A DNA stretch of 64,000 nt from Candidatus Rokuibacteriota bacterium (GTDB taxonomy: Bacteria > Methylomirabilota > Methylomirabilia > Rokubacteriales > CSP1-6), in NCBI GenBank assembly GCA_003220685.1, contig QHTE01000044.1, positions 62,001 to 126,000 of the forward strand, given 5' to 3'. Shown here in pieces: positions 44,832 to 54,091 of this stretch. Made by a program: the position numbers and the translations under genes. The number at the start of each line of letters is the position of its first letter. Position 1 is the stretch's first letter. The notes under the pieces are model-generated. The model did not search any database. It was given only the letters and a program-made list of their open reading frames with translations, and was not told the origin of the DNA.

Positions 44832-45056
44832 ATGAAGAAGCTTCTTTCCGGAGTGTGCGCGTTCGTGCTGCTCACCGGACTCACCGCAGCATGCGATTCG
44901 AATCGCGTCGGCGAGAACCCGACCCGCGATCGGACGCCGTCGGCGTCTCCGCCGACCTCGCCCGATACCGGGAGCACGACGACTCCGCCGAGCAGCACGA
45001 GCCCGGCTCCTGGCAGCGAGGCTCCGAAGAGTACGCCCTCGACGCCCAGCCGGTAG
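44832..45056 (+). CDS. small Pro/Ser/Thr-rich lipoprotein
   Basis: 74 aa with a lipoprotein signal (MKKLLSGVCAFVLLTGLTAAC; lipobox LTAAC, Cys21) and a disordered Ser/Thr/Pro tail. GGAGA precedes the start. It is probably anchored to a membrane facing the periplasm. Function unknown. Confidence 0.72.
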   Translation: MKKLLSGVCAFVLLTGLTAACDSNRVGENPTRDRTPSASPPTSPDTGSTTTPPSSTSPAPGSEAPKSTPSTPSR

Positions 45057-45091
45057 TCCAGGCCCGTAGTCCAGGGTCCCTAGTCTAGACC

Positions 45092-45124
45092 GGAGCCTCG
45101 CGGCAGGTATCGCCGCGAGGCTCC
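45092..45124 (+). terminator. Rho-independent terminator
   Basis: GGAGCCTCGCGGC and GCCGCGAGGCTCC, thirteen perfect pairs with a seven-base loop, followed by a long T/C-rich tract (TCTTCCTATTCTTCTTTC). It ends the secreted protein/lipoprotein operon. Confidence 0.88.
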
Positions 45125-45258
45125 TCTTCCTATTCTTCTTTCTTCTTCTATTCTTCTCAGATCGCCTGACGTGTGTCACAATCCGTTCGACGTAGGGAAC
45201 GCGGCAGCCCTCCGCTCCCGCTCGACTCCCTCGACCTGTCGTCTCGGAGGAGACCGTA

Positions 45259-46116
45259 CTGGCCACACTGCGTCGATCGGCTGTCACGGCGCTGGTGGTG
45301 TGCGTCGTCGCCGTGCTGGCGGGCGGCAGCGACGGCCGGGTCGTCGTGCCGCTCTGGGTCGACCTCCTCTCCCTCACGCCTCCGACCGACGCGCGCCTGC
45401 TCCGCACCACCGACGAGGCCGTCCGCGGGGTCGCGGCGATCATGGCGAAGGGCTTCGGGCTCCCGGTGCCCGATCGCGTCGTGGTCCACGTGTACGACGG
45501 GCGCCGCGCGTTCGAGCAAGGATTGATCCGGGACGCTCGCGTCTCGCCGGTGCAGGCCGCGACGCTGAGCGATTTCGCGATCGGCGTGGGCGCGCGCGGC
45601 CAGGTGCTCCTGAACCATCGACCGGCGGATCGTACCGAGCGCGAATGGCTGCGCCTGATCGCCCACGAGCTCACTCACGTCTCGCAAATCGAGCTGGCGG
45701 GCGGCGAAGGGCGCGGCGAGCAATGGCTCGCCGAAGGCATGGCGGACTACGTCGCGTTCTCGACCCTCGAGCGGCTCGGGCTCGACATGCTGGAGCGCCG
45801 CCGGCAGGTGGCGACGGCCGGCCTTCGCGCGCACGCGACCTTGCTGCAGCGCGGACTCGATCTCGAGGGCCACGGCACGCCCCAGGGCTTCACGGCGTGG
45901 CATCTTCGCGACGGCTCGATTCCGGTCTACCAGCTCGCGTTTCTGATCACCGACGATCTGATCGACCGTCGCGGGTTCGACCGGACACGGGCGTACTTCG
46001 CGTCGTTCAGGCGCTCGAGCGATCGCCGGGCGAACTTCGCGGCGGCCTTCGGGCAGAGCCTCGCGGACTTCGAGGCAGACACGCTCGTCCGCCTGAAGAC
46101 CGCGTCCGCCCTCTAG
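45259..46116 (+). CDS. secreted gluzincin-type zinc peptidase-like protein
   Basis: About 285 aa. The zinc motif HELTHVSQ is followed by the third-ligand Glu in EQWLAEGMADYVAF, as in the peptidase MA-like group. An N-terminal signal segment (LRRSAVTALVVCVVAVLAGG) is complete only if translation starts at CTG 45259, which has GGAGGAGA five bases upstream. GTG 45295 is the first conventional start but would remove the charged n-region. It is probably exported. The substrate is unknown. Confidence 0.75.
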   Translation: MATLRRSAVTALVVCVVAVLAGGSDGRVVVPLWVDLLSLTPPTDARLLRTTDEAVRGVAAIMAKGFGLPVPDRVVVHVYDGRRAFEQGLIRDARVSPVQAATLSDFAIGVGARGQVLLNHRPADRTEREWLRLIAHELTHVSQIELAGGEGRGEQWLAEGMADYVAFSTLERLGLDMLERRRQVATAGLRAHATLLQRGLDLEGHGTPQGFTAWHLRDGSIPVYQLAFLITDDLIDRRGFDRTRAYFASFRRSSDRRANFAAAFGQSLADFEADTLVRLKTASAL

Positions 46117-46128
46117 CGACCCCTCGCG

Positions 46129-47502
<1,374 letters not shown>

Positions 47503-47811
47503 CGCTGAGATCACCTTTGAGCTAGCTGATCGCAGCCCTGGTGCTGCGAGAACTGCCGGCTGCTGGCGGACACGCTCCGCTCGGCGAGGGAGCCGCCGCA
47601 GTTTGTGCGCCCCTGCGAAGCTCCGCTCGGGCGCGACTCTACCACAATATCAGCTTGCTACGTATTTCTGGAACAAGCTCGGGCTCGCGTTCTCTCGTCT
47701 GAGAATTTTCGCACCGACACCTTCGCACATCTGAGAATCGAGCTTCCCCACAGCGGAACGAAATTTCTCGATACGTATTTATTTCCAGGACGTTAGCAAT
47801 CGCGGTCGCGC
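47503..47811. other. AT-richer divergent intergenic region between activator and di-heme gene
   Basis: No gene. It contains an inverted repeat TCGCAGC-N6-GCTGCGA (47530-47549), two copies of TACGTATTT (about 47656 and 47771) and two of TCTGAGAAT (about 47698 and 47731). These are candidate activator-binding sites for the sigma-54 promoter. Confidence 0.5.
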
Positions 47812-47827
47812 TGGCATTGGCCTTGCG
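47812..47827 (+). promoter_or_regulatory. sigma-54 (-24/-12) promoter
   Basis: TGGCATTGGCCTTGCG has the invariant GG, exactly ten bases, then GC, and matches TGGCA...TTGC of the consensus. It lies about 60 bases before ATG 47886 of the di-heme gene and next to a sigma-54 activator gene. Confidence 0.7.
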
Positions 47828-47885
47828 CCCCTTCCGCCTGCTCGTTCGACCCGTGCGAGCCGTGCACTTCGCGCAAGGAGCAAAA

Positions 47886-49241
47886 ATGGCCAGAGCAAAA
47901 CTGAGCGGAGCAAGGCTTCGTGTCCTGGCAGCGTTCACGATCATGGTGTTCCTCGGACTGTCCCAGAGCCTCACGGCGCAGTTCCGAACCGCCCGCGACC
48001 CCGGCGTGCGGGGAGGACCGGAGGGCGCCGGCGGGATGCTGGCGGACCTGACCGCCGACCAGCAGAAGATGTTCACCGACGGATTGGCCGACTTCTCGGA
48101 AGAGGAGGGAGTGGAGGACGGGGTCGGCCCGCGATTCAACTTCGTGGGCTGCGCCGGCTGTCACGCGCAGCCAGCGATCGGGGGCACGAGCCCGGCGGCG
48201 AATCCGCTCTTCCGCGTGACCGACCCCGGTGACCTCGGGTTCGTGAACAACACCATTCCGTCGTTCATCACCAAAAGCGGGCCAATACGCGAGGCGCGCT
48301 TCCAGTACAAGGCCGATGGCTCTCGCGACGGCGGCGTCCACGCGCTCTTCGTGATCAGTGGACATCCGGACGCCACGGGCTGCAACATCAGGCAAGAAGA
48401 GTTCGAGACGCAGGTCCGCAACCGCAACATCATCTTTCGGATTCCCTCGCCGGTCTTCGGCGTCGGTCTGATCGAGAGTATCACCGACAGCACCATCCTC
48501 GCCAACCTCGGCTCGAACTCCGCCATCAAGAGCGCCTTCGGTATCAGCGGGCGGCCCAACCGGAACGGCAACGACGGGCGAATCGCGCGGTTCGGCTGGA
48601 AAGCGCAGAACGCGTCGCTGCTGGTCTTCTCCGCCGAGGCCTACAACGTCGAGATGGGCATCACGAGCGAGGGCTTCCCGATCGAGCGTGACGAGACGCC
48701 GACCTGCCAGTACGCCGGGGTGCCCAACGACGTGACCCCGAAGGTGAGTCAGATCAGCAACATCGAGAACTTCGCCAACTTCCAGCGCTTCCTCGCGCCG
48801 CCCACGCCGAGCTTCTTCGGCGCGTCGCCGGCCTCGATCATTCGAGGCCGTCAGCAATTCGTGAACATCGGCTGCACCCTGTGTCACACGCCGCAGCTCC
48901 CGACCAACCCCAAAGCCACCGTCGCGGCGCTCGCCGACAAGACGGCGCATCTCTTCTCCGACCTGGCATTGCACCAGATGGGCCCGGGGCTCGCCGACGA
49001 CATCCTGCAGGGAGCGGCTCGCGGAGACGAGTTCAGGACCGCGCCGCTGTGGGGTCTCGGCAAGCGAATCTTCTTCCTGCACGACGGTCGGACCAACGAC
49101 CTCGACACGGCGATCAAGGCGCACCAGAGCGCCGGCAACCTGAGGTTCGGCCCCTCGGAGGCCAACCGCGTGATCGACAGCTACACCCGCCTCAGCGAGT
49201 TCGATCAGCAGGACCTGATGAACTTCCTGCGGTCGTTGTAG
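47886..49241 (+). CDS. di-heme oxidoreductase (DHOR/putative thiol oxidoreductase family)
   Basis: Secreted c-type haem protein of 451 aa. A signal peptide (to about 30, QSLTAQ) is followed by a first haem motif, FVGCAGCHAQPAIGG, and a second, NIGCTLCHTPQLPT. The family's C-terminal KRIFFLHDGRTNDLDTAIKAH precedes the end. Related proteins are periplasmic di-heme peroxidase-like oxidoreductases. AAGGAG lies six bases before ATG 47886. It is expressed from the sigma-54 promoter at 47812, presumably under the divergent activator. Confidence 0.88.
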   Translation: MARAKLSGARLRVLAAFTIMVFLGLSQSLTAQFRTARDPGVRGGPEGAGGMLADLTADQQKMFTDGLADFSEEEGVEDGVGPRFNFVGCAGCHAQPAIGGTSPAANPLFRVTDPGDLGFVNNTIPSFITKSGPIREARFQYKADGSRDGGVHALFVISGHPDATGCNIRQEEFETQVRNRNIIFRIPSPVFGVGLIESITDSTILANLGSNSAIKSAFGISGRPNRNGNDGRIARFGWKAQNASLLVFSAEAYNVEMGITSEGFPIERDETPTCQYAGVPNDVTPKVSQISNIENFANFQRFLAPPTPSFFGASPASIIRGRQQFVNIGCTLCHTPQLPTNPKATVAALADKTAHLFSDLALHQMGPGLADDILQGAARGDEFRTAPLWGLGKRIFFLHDGRTNDLDTAIKAHQSAGNLRFGPSEANRVIDSYTRLSEFDQQDLMNFLRSL

Positions 49242-49256
49242 GGCTCGCCGCATCGC

Positions 49257-49286
49257 GCCGGGGCCCCGTTCGGGGTGCCCCGGCGT
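49257..49286. terminator. bidirectional terminator hairpin
   Basis: CGCCGGGGC and GCCCCGGCG, nine perfect pairs, plus inner CCCG/CGGG pairing, between the convergent di-heme and VOC genes. Confidence 0.65.
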
Positions 49287-49291
49287 GTCCT

Positions 49292-49762
49292 TCAGGGCAT
49301 CGGCAGGCCGCGCCGGGCGAGCTCGCCCTCGAGGTCGAGCTCGGTGGTCCGCGCGGAGATCCCGCCGGGCACCGTCCAGAAGATCTCGAACTCGAGCCCG
49401 TCGGGGTCCTTGGCGTAGAGCGACAGGCTCACGCCGTGATTCGACGATCCGACGAGGGCCCCGGCGTCGATCAGTCGCTGACGCGCGCGCGCCAGGTCGG
49501 TGAGGTCGTCCACTTCCCAGGCCGAGTGATACATGCGCGCGACGCGCTCGTCGGGCCGTGAGACGCCGGGCTGCTCGAACAGGCCGAGATTGTGATCGTC
49601 CGGCGGCCCCGGGATCTTCAGGAAGGCGGCGTTCGGATAGCGCCGCTGGACCTCGAAGCCCACGACGTCGCAGTAGAAGCGCACGCTGCGCTCGACGTTG
49701 GCCACCCAGAGGACCAGGTGCTGCAGCCGCTTGAGCCCCGTGCCGGTCTTCGTGACGCTCAT
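49292..49762 (-). CDS. VOC-family protein (glyoxalase/extradiol dioxygenase-like)
   Basis: 156 aa. Metal-ligand positions appear in LQHLVLWVANVERSVRFY and DGLEFEIFWTVP. A conserved HNLGLFEQPG-like loop is present (DDHNLGLFEQPGV). ATG 49762 overlaps the stop of the Lin0512 gene (ATGA). The substrate is unknown. Confidence 0.84.
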   Translation of the reverse strand: MSVTKTGTGLKRLQHLVLWVANVERSVRFYCDVVGFEVQRRYPNAAFLKIPGPPDDHNLGLFEQPGVSRPDERVARMYHSAWEVDDLTDLARARQRLIDAGALVGSSNHGVSLSLYAKDPDGLEFEIFWTVPGGISARTTELDLEGELARRGLPMP

Positions 49763-50103
49763 CGCGCGGAATCCTGAGAATATTCGACGCTGACGGTGAT
49801 GGCCGCGCAGGCAATGAGCGTGTCCGAGGTCGGCGAGCGGAGCCCGCCGTCGACGGCGTGGACGGTCACCTCGCCGTGCGGAAGCTCCTGGCGGACGACG
49901 TCGAGCTTGACCGAGCTCGGGTCGGGGACGCCGATGGTCACATCGACCAGCATGCGGCCGCCGCGCTCGCGGACCTCCTGGAACAGCGGCAGACTCGAAT
50001 GCCGGATCGCGTCCGACACCGCGCGACAGGCCGCCTTCGTGGCGTCACGCCCGTGCACGTCGACCCCCATCCCGAATTCCAGCACACACGGCTTGGCGCT
50101 CAC
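49759..50103 (-). CDS. Lin0512 family protein
   Basis: 114 aa with the family pattern LEFGMGVDVHGRDATKAACRAVSDAI, RMLVDVTIGVPDP and LIACAAITVSVEY. Members are small, often hexameric, and functionally undefined. GTG 50103 has AAGGAGG upstream, a strong start. It sits between hpnR (51 bases upstream) and the overlapping VOC gene, in one transcription unit. Confidence 0.82.
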   Translation of the reverse strand: MSAKPCVLEFGMGVDVHGRDATKAACRAVSDAIRHSSLPLFQEVRERGGRMLVDVTIGVPDPSSVKLDVVRQELPHGEVTVHAVDGGLRSPTSDTLIACAAITVSVEYSQDSAR

Positions 50104-50153
50104 GGTGCCACCTCCTTGGATCCTTCCCCGCCCCTCGGTCGCGTCGTCACGAT

Positions 50154-51698
50154 CTATTCGCTCGTCCCCGTCCGGGTCGCGTCGACGAACCGCTCGGTCG
50201 TATCGTCGATCGCGCGGCCCTCGCGGCCGCGCGCCTTCAGGACGTAGAGCAGCCGCGGATCGATTTTCTCCTGCGGGGGCGGCGGCAGCTTCATCTCGTA
50301 GGCGACGGGACGGTGATGATCGGCCAGCAGGAGCTTGGGGTCGAACACGCGGTCGAACTTCCACAGGCTCCGGAAGAAGTTCGTCTGACCGCGCACGAGG
50401 TGGCCGAGCACGATGGTCGCCAGGTCCCGGAGCGCGGCCCATCCCATGTGCTTCATCGCCAGCACGCGCTGGGTGCGGACCAGCTCCGCGTAGAAATCGG
50501 CGAGCGGCAGCCGCGTGGGCAGCACCGCGTGCTGGATGTCGTAGAGCCGATAGTCGCGCGTGCTGATACGCCGCGCCTCGGTGCGCCAGGTCTCCGTGCC
50601 CGGGTACGGCGTGTTGACCGAGATGTTCACGATCTCCGGGATCTCCAGACACCACTGGCGGACCACGGCGAAGCGCTCGCGGTCCCACTCGGGGTCGGCG
50701 ATCAGGTTGATGGCGACCTGGATGCCGAGCGAGCGCGCGAACTCGAGCGCCTCGAAGGCGTGGCCGAGCGAGATGCGCTTTCGGTACTTGCGCAGGCCCT
50801 CCTCGTCGATGGCCTCGAGCCCGAGGAACATGTACTGCAGGCCCAGCCGCGTCCACATCCGGAACACGTCCTTGTTGCGGAGCAGCACGTCGCCGCGCGT
50901 CTCGAGATAGTACTGCTTGCGAATCCCCCGGCGCGCGATGGCTTCGCCGATCTCGAAGCCGTGCTTGGCCTGCACGAAGGCCACGTCGTCGACGATGAAG
51001 ACGCCGGGCTCCCGGATCGAGGCCAAGTCTTCCACCGCGCGCTCCGGGCTGACCACGCGGTAGCTCCGGCCGTAGAACGTCCAGGCGCTGCAGAAGGAGC
51101 AATCCCACGGGCAGCCGCGCGCGAACTCGATCGACGCGCACGGGTCGAGCGTGCCGAGAAAGTAGCGCCGGCGGCGCCGGAGCAGATCGCGAGCCGGAAC
51201 GAGCGCATCGAGGTCCTCGACCAGGCGCGCGGGCGGCCCCTCGCCGTCCAGCGTGACCACCCCGGAAACCCGGGAGATCGATCGGCGGTCGTGCTCGACG
51301 GCCTCCAGCAGCTCCGCCACCGAGGCCTCGCCCTCGCCCTTGAGGATACAGTCGATGGCGCCGCCCGCATGCTCGAGCAGCTCCTGGGCGGTGAAGGACG
51401 CGCTGTGGCCGCCGACGAAGATGAACGTGCCGGGTCGCCGGGCGCGGGTCAGCTTGGCGAGATCCACCACTTCAGGGACGTTCGCCAGGTAGTTGCAGGA
51501 GAACGCGATGACGTCCGGCTGCCAGTCGTCCACGAGCCTGAAATAATCTTTATGCGTGGCGGCCTGCAGATCGATCAGCCGCGCTTCGTGGCCGGCCCGG
51601 CGAACGGCCGCAGCGACCAGCTCGAGCCCGAGCGGCTCCAGCCGCAAGAAGATCTTCGTGTACATCAGGGGGCCGGGATGGACCGCGAGAACTCGCAT
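50154..51698 (-). CDS. hpnR: hopanoid C-3 methylase (B12-binding radical SAM)
   Basis: 514 aa. The N-terminus is a cobalamin-binding domain with the HpnR pattern AVHPGPLMYTKIFLRLEPLG and FSCNYLANVPEVVDLAK. The radical SAM cluster motif is ARGCPWDCSFCSAWTFYG (CxxxCxxC). The C-terminal extension contains EMKLPPPPQEKID. HpnR adds the C-3 methyl group to bacteriohopanepolyols. No other hopanoid gene is adjacent, as is common for hpnR. Assignment is from overall pattern; paralogous B12 radical SAM methylases are the alternative. Confidence 0.85.
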   Translation of the reverse strand: MRVLAVHPGPLMYTKIFLRLEPLGLELVAAAVRRAGHEARLIDLQAATHKDYFRLVDDWQPDVIAFSCNYLANVPEVVDLAKLTRARRPGTFIFVGGHSASFTAQELLEHAGGAIDCILKGEGEASVAELLEAVEHDRRSISRVSGVVTLDGEGPPARLVEDLDALVPARDLLRRRRRYFLGTLDPCASIEFARGCPWDCSFCSAWTFYGRSYRVVSPERAVEDLASIREPGVFIVDDVAFVQAKHGFEIGEAIARRGIRKQYYLETRGDVLLRNKDVFRMWTRLGLQYMFLGLEAIDEEGLRKYRKRISLGHAFEALEFARSLGIQVAINLIADPEWDRERFAVVRQWCLEIPEIVNISVNTPYPGTETWRTEARRISTRDYRLYDIQHAVLPTRLPLADFYAELVRTQRVLAMKHMGWAALRDLATIVLGHLVRGQTNFFRSLWKFDRVFDPKLLLADHHRPVAYEMKLPPPPQEKIDPRLLYVLKARGREGRAIDDTTERFVDATRTGTSE

Positions 51699-51746
51699 GG
51701 CTCGGGCCCTCAGAGTACCCCTATTGTCTCGCCTCGGCCATCTGGA

Positions 51747-53345
51747 CTAACTGCGGATCGCTCCTGGCCGTCCGTCCTCGACCACGAAGCTGGCCAGCGT
51801 GTCCGCGTCGGCGGCCGGCTGGGTTACGCTACGCACCGCGCGCAGGTCGGCGCGGAGCCGCTCTCGGGTGATCTCGATCCGCACGTAGCCGCGCCGCGCG
51901 CCGTTGCCGAGCCGGATGTGCGGATTGTCGGTCAGCAGCGCGTCGACGTCCTCCTGCCGGCGCCGGAACTGCGAGGTGATCGAGGTCCCGACGAACTCCG
52001 ACGCGACCACCGACGAGCGCGGGTCGTCGAAGTCCGGCTTGAGGTCGGCGACCCAGAACGAGTGCACGTCGCCGCCGAGCACGACCGGGTTGGCCGGCTT
52101 GCGCTGACCGAGATAGTCGAGTAGGCGGCGTCGAGCCGCGGGATAGCCGTCCCAGCCGTCGGTCCAGAATTGCTGGCCCGGTCCGGGCTTGCGGTCGAGC
52201 TGGGCCATGAGGGTCTGCTGCCCGATCAGGTTCCAACGCGCGGGCGACTGGTCGAGCCCCGCCGCGAGCCATCGCTCCTGCGCGTCGCCGAGCATCGTGA
52301 GGCGGGGATCCAGTCGCGCCGCGCAGTCTTCGACGACGCTGGCTCCGCCCCGACCCGGCGGGGCGCACGGCTGGGGCGAGCGGTACTGGCGATCGTCGAG
52401 CATATGGAATTGCGCGAGCCGGCCGAACGCGACGCGGGTGAACAACCGCATGTGCGGCCCGAACGGCACCATCGAGTGGCGCAGCGGCATGTGCTCGTAG
52501 TAGGCCCGGTAGGCGGCGGCGCGACGCTCGAGGAACCACTCGGGCGTGTCCAGGTTCTCGGAGCGATCGTTCGCGTAGTCGTTCTGGACCTCGTGGTCGT
52601 CCCAGGTGAGGAGCCACGGACAGGCCGCGTGCGCGGCACGCAGATCGGGGTCGCTCTTGTAGAGCGCGTGCCGGATCCGATAGTCGTCGAGCGTGCGCGG
52701 CTCGGGAGCGTTGTGCTTGCGCACGTGGCCCTGTCCCCAGGACGACTCGTAGATGTAGTCGCCGAGGTGCACGATCAGATCGAGGTCGTCGGCGAGCATG
52801 TGGCGGTAGGCGTTGAAGTAGCCCTGCTCGTACTGCTGGCACGAGGCGAAGGCGAACCGCAGCCGCTCGGTGCTCGCGTTCGCGGACGGCGCCGTTCGCG
52901 TCCGGCCGACCGCGCTCGCCTCGCCGCCCGCCCGAAATCGATACCAGTACCAGCGTGCCGGCTCGAGCCCTTCCACCTCCACGTGCACCGCGTGCGCGAA
53001 GGGCGGCGTCGCGGCGGCGACGCCGCGCTGGACGATCCGCCCCATGCGCTCGTCGGTCGCCACCTCCCATTCGACCGGCACGACCTCCGGTGGCATGCCG
53101 CCACCCGGCACGAGCGGCGATGGCGCCAGCCGAGTCCAGAGGGCCACGCCCGACGCGGTGGGATAGCCGGATGCGACCCCGAGCGTGAACGTCGGGGCCG
53201 GGAGCCGCGGCTGAGCCGCGACGCGGCGGATCACCGACGGCGCGGCGCCGACGATCCCCAGCGCGAGCGCGCCCGTCACGACCCCCCGGCGTCCGATACG
53301 CGAGCTTCCCGTCGCTCCGATCTGCGTCATCGCCCAGCGAAGCAT
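51747..53345 (-). CDS. phoD: PhoD-like alkaline phosphatase/phosphodiesterase
   Basis: 532 aa, exported by Tat (RRGVVTGALALGIVGAAPS). A short beta domain (FTLGVASGYPTASGVALWTRLAP) precedes the metallophosphatase core: FAFASCQQYEQGYF, LIVHLGDYIYE, LLTWDDHEVQNDY and VLGGDVHSFWVAD, with Fe/Ca ligands as in PhoD. Two start codons are possible (53345 or ATG 53330); neither has a strong ribosome site. It acts on phosphate mono- or diesters in the periplasm. Confidence 0.92.
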   Translation of the reverse strand: MLRWAMTQIGATGSSRIGRRGVVTGALALGIVGAAPSVIRRVAAQPRLPAPTFTLGVASGYPTASGVALWTRLAPSPLVPGGGMPPEVVPVEWEVATDERMGRIVQRGVAAATPPFAHAVHVEVEGLEPARWYWYRFRAGGEASAVGRTRTAPSANASTERLRFAFASCQQYEQGYFNAYRHMLADDLDLIVHLGDYIYESSWGQGHVRKHNAPEPRTLDDYRIRHALYKSDPDLRAAHAACPWLLTWDDHEVQNDYANDRSENLDTPEWFLERRAAAYRAYYEHMPLRHSMVPFGPHMRLFTRVAFGRLAQFHMLDDRQYRSPQPCAPPGRGGASVVEDCAARLDPRLTMLGDAQERWLAAGLDQSPARWNLIGQQTLMAQLDRKPGPGQQFWTDGWDGYPAARRRLLDYLGQRKPANPVVLGGDVHSFWVADLKPDFDDPRSSVVASEFVGTSITSQFRRRQEDVDALLTDNPHIRLGNGARRGYVRIEITRERLRADLRAVRSVTQPAADADTLASFVVEDGRPGAIRS

Positions 53346-53425
53346 AGACGAGGAGCCGCCCCCGCGCGAGGGCGGCTCGTGTCGCGAACCGAGGGGCGCC
53401 CGGGTGGCGCCGCTTCGACGGGAGA

Positions 53426-53956
53426 TCAGCTACGCTGGTAGACGGTCTTCATCGCGCGGTCGCCGCGCGTGCCGTGCATCGTGGTGTCGATCGTCAGAAC
53501 GCGCCCATCCGGGGAGAGCGTCCAGACCGACTGCCGCGACATCGTCTGCTCGCCCTGGTCGGTTTTCCTGGTGCGCGTGTGCGTGACGATCAGGCGGTCA
53601 CCCTCGAAGGTGGAGCGGGTGACGACGTTGCCGTGGAAGCCCTGCTGGATCTGGTCGGATCCATCGGCAACGATCGTGTCGGTCATCGAATGCTGACGCG
53701 TCCCCATTGCGACGGTCCGGGTAACTTTCAGCGTATGGCCCTGTTGAGCGACCATGAGCGTGACCTGGGGCGGCGCGGGCGGCTGCTGCTGGGCGTCGGG
53801 CGCCTTCTCGGCGCGGCCCTCGTGTGAGGGGAACTGGCTCTGCGAGCGGTCCAGGACCCAGGAGCCGTTGAACTGGGGCTCCGCCTGGGCGGCCGCCACG
53901 CCGATCCCGAGCAGGAGCAAGGCCATCGTGCCGATCGTGCGTTGCAGACGTTTCAT
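53426..53956 (-). CDS. secreted lipocalin-like hypothetical protein
   Basis: 176 aa. The signal peptide ends VAAAQA, followed by FNGSWVLDRSQSQFP and an eight-strand-like pattern (LKVTRTVAMG; VTRSTFEGDRLIVTHTRT; SVWTLSPDGRVLTIDTTMHG). That layout is common in small secreted beta-barrel proteins. AAGGAGGA precedes ATG 53956. No enzymatic motif. Function unknown. Confidence 0.78.
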   Translation of the reverse strand: MKRLQRTIGTMALLLLGIGVAAAQAEPQFNGSWVLDRSQSQFPSHEGRAEKAPDAQQQPPAPPQVTLMVAQQGHTLKVTRTVAMGTRQHSMTDTIVADGSDQIQQGFHGNVVTRSTFEGDRLIVTHTRTRKTDQGEQTMSRQSVWTLSPDGRVLTIDTTMHGTRGDRAMKTVYQRS

Positions 53957-54091
53957 TATGGAATCCTCCTTGCGCGATCTCTGGCCGTACGACGGCTCAC
54001 TGTCCCCCTTTGTTTACGGCTGGTCAGTCGGTATCCTGTGGCGCGCTTGCCGCCGCCGACTGGGCGCGCGGCGCGCACGGGAGGCACGCGC

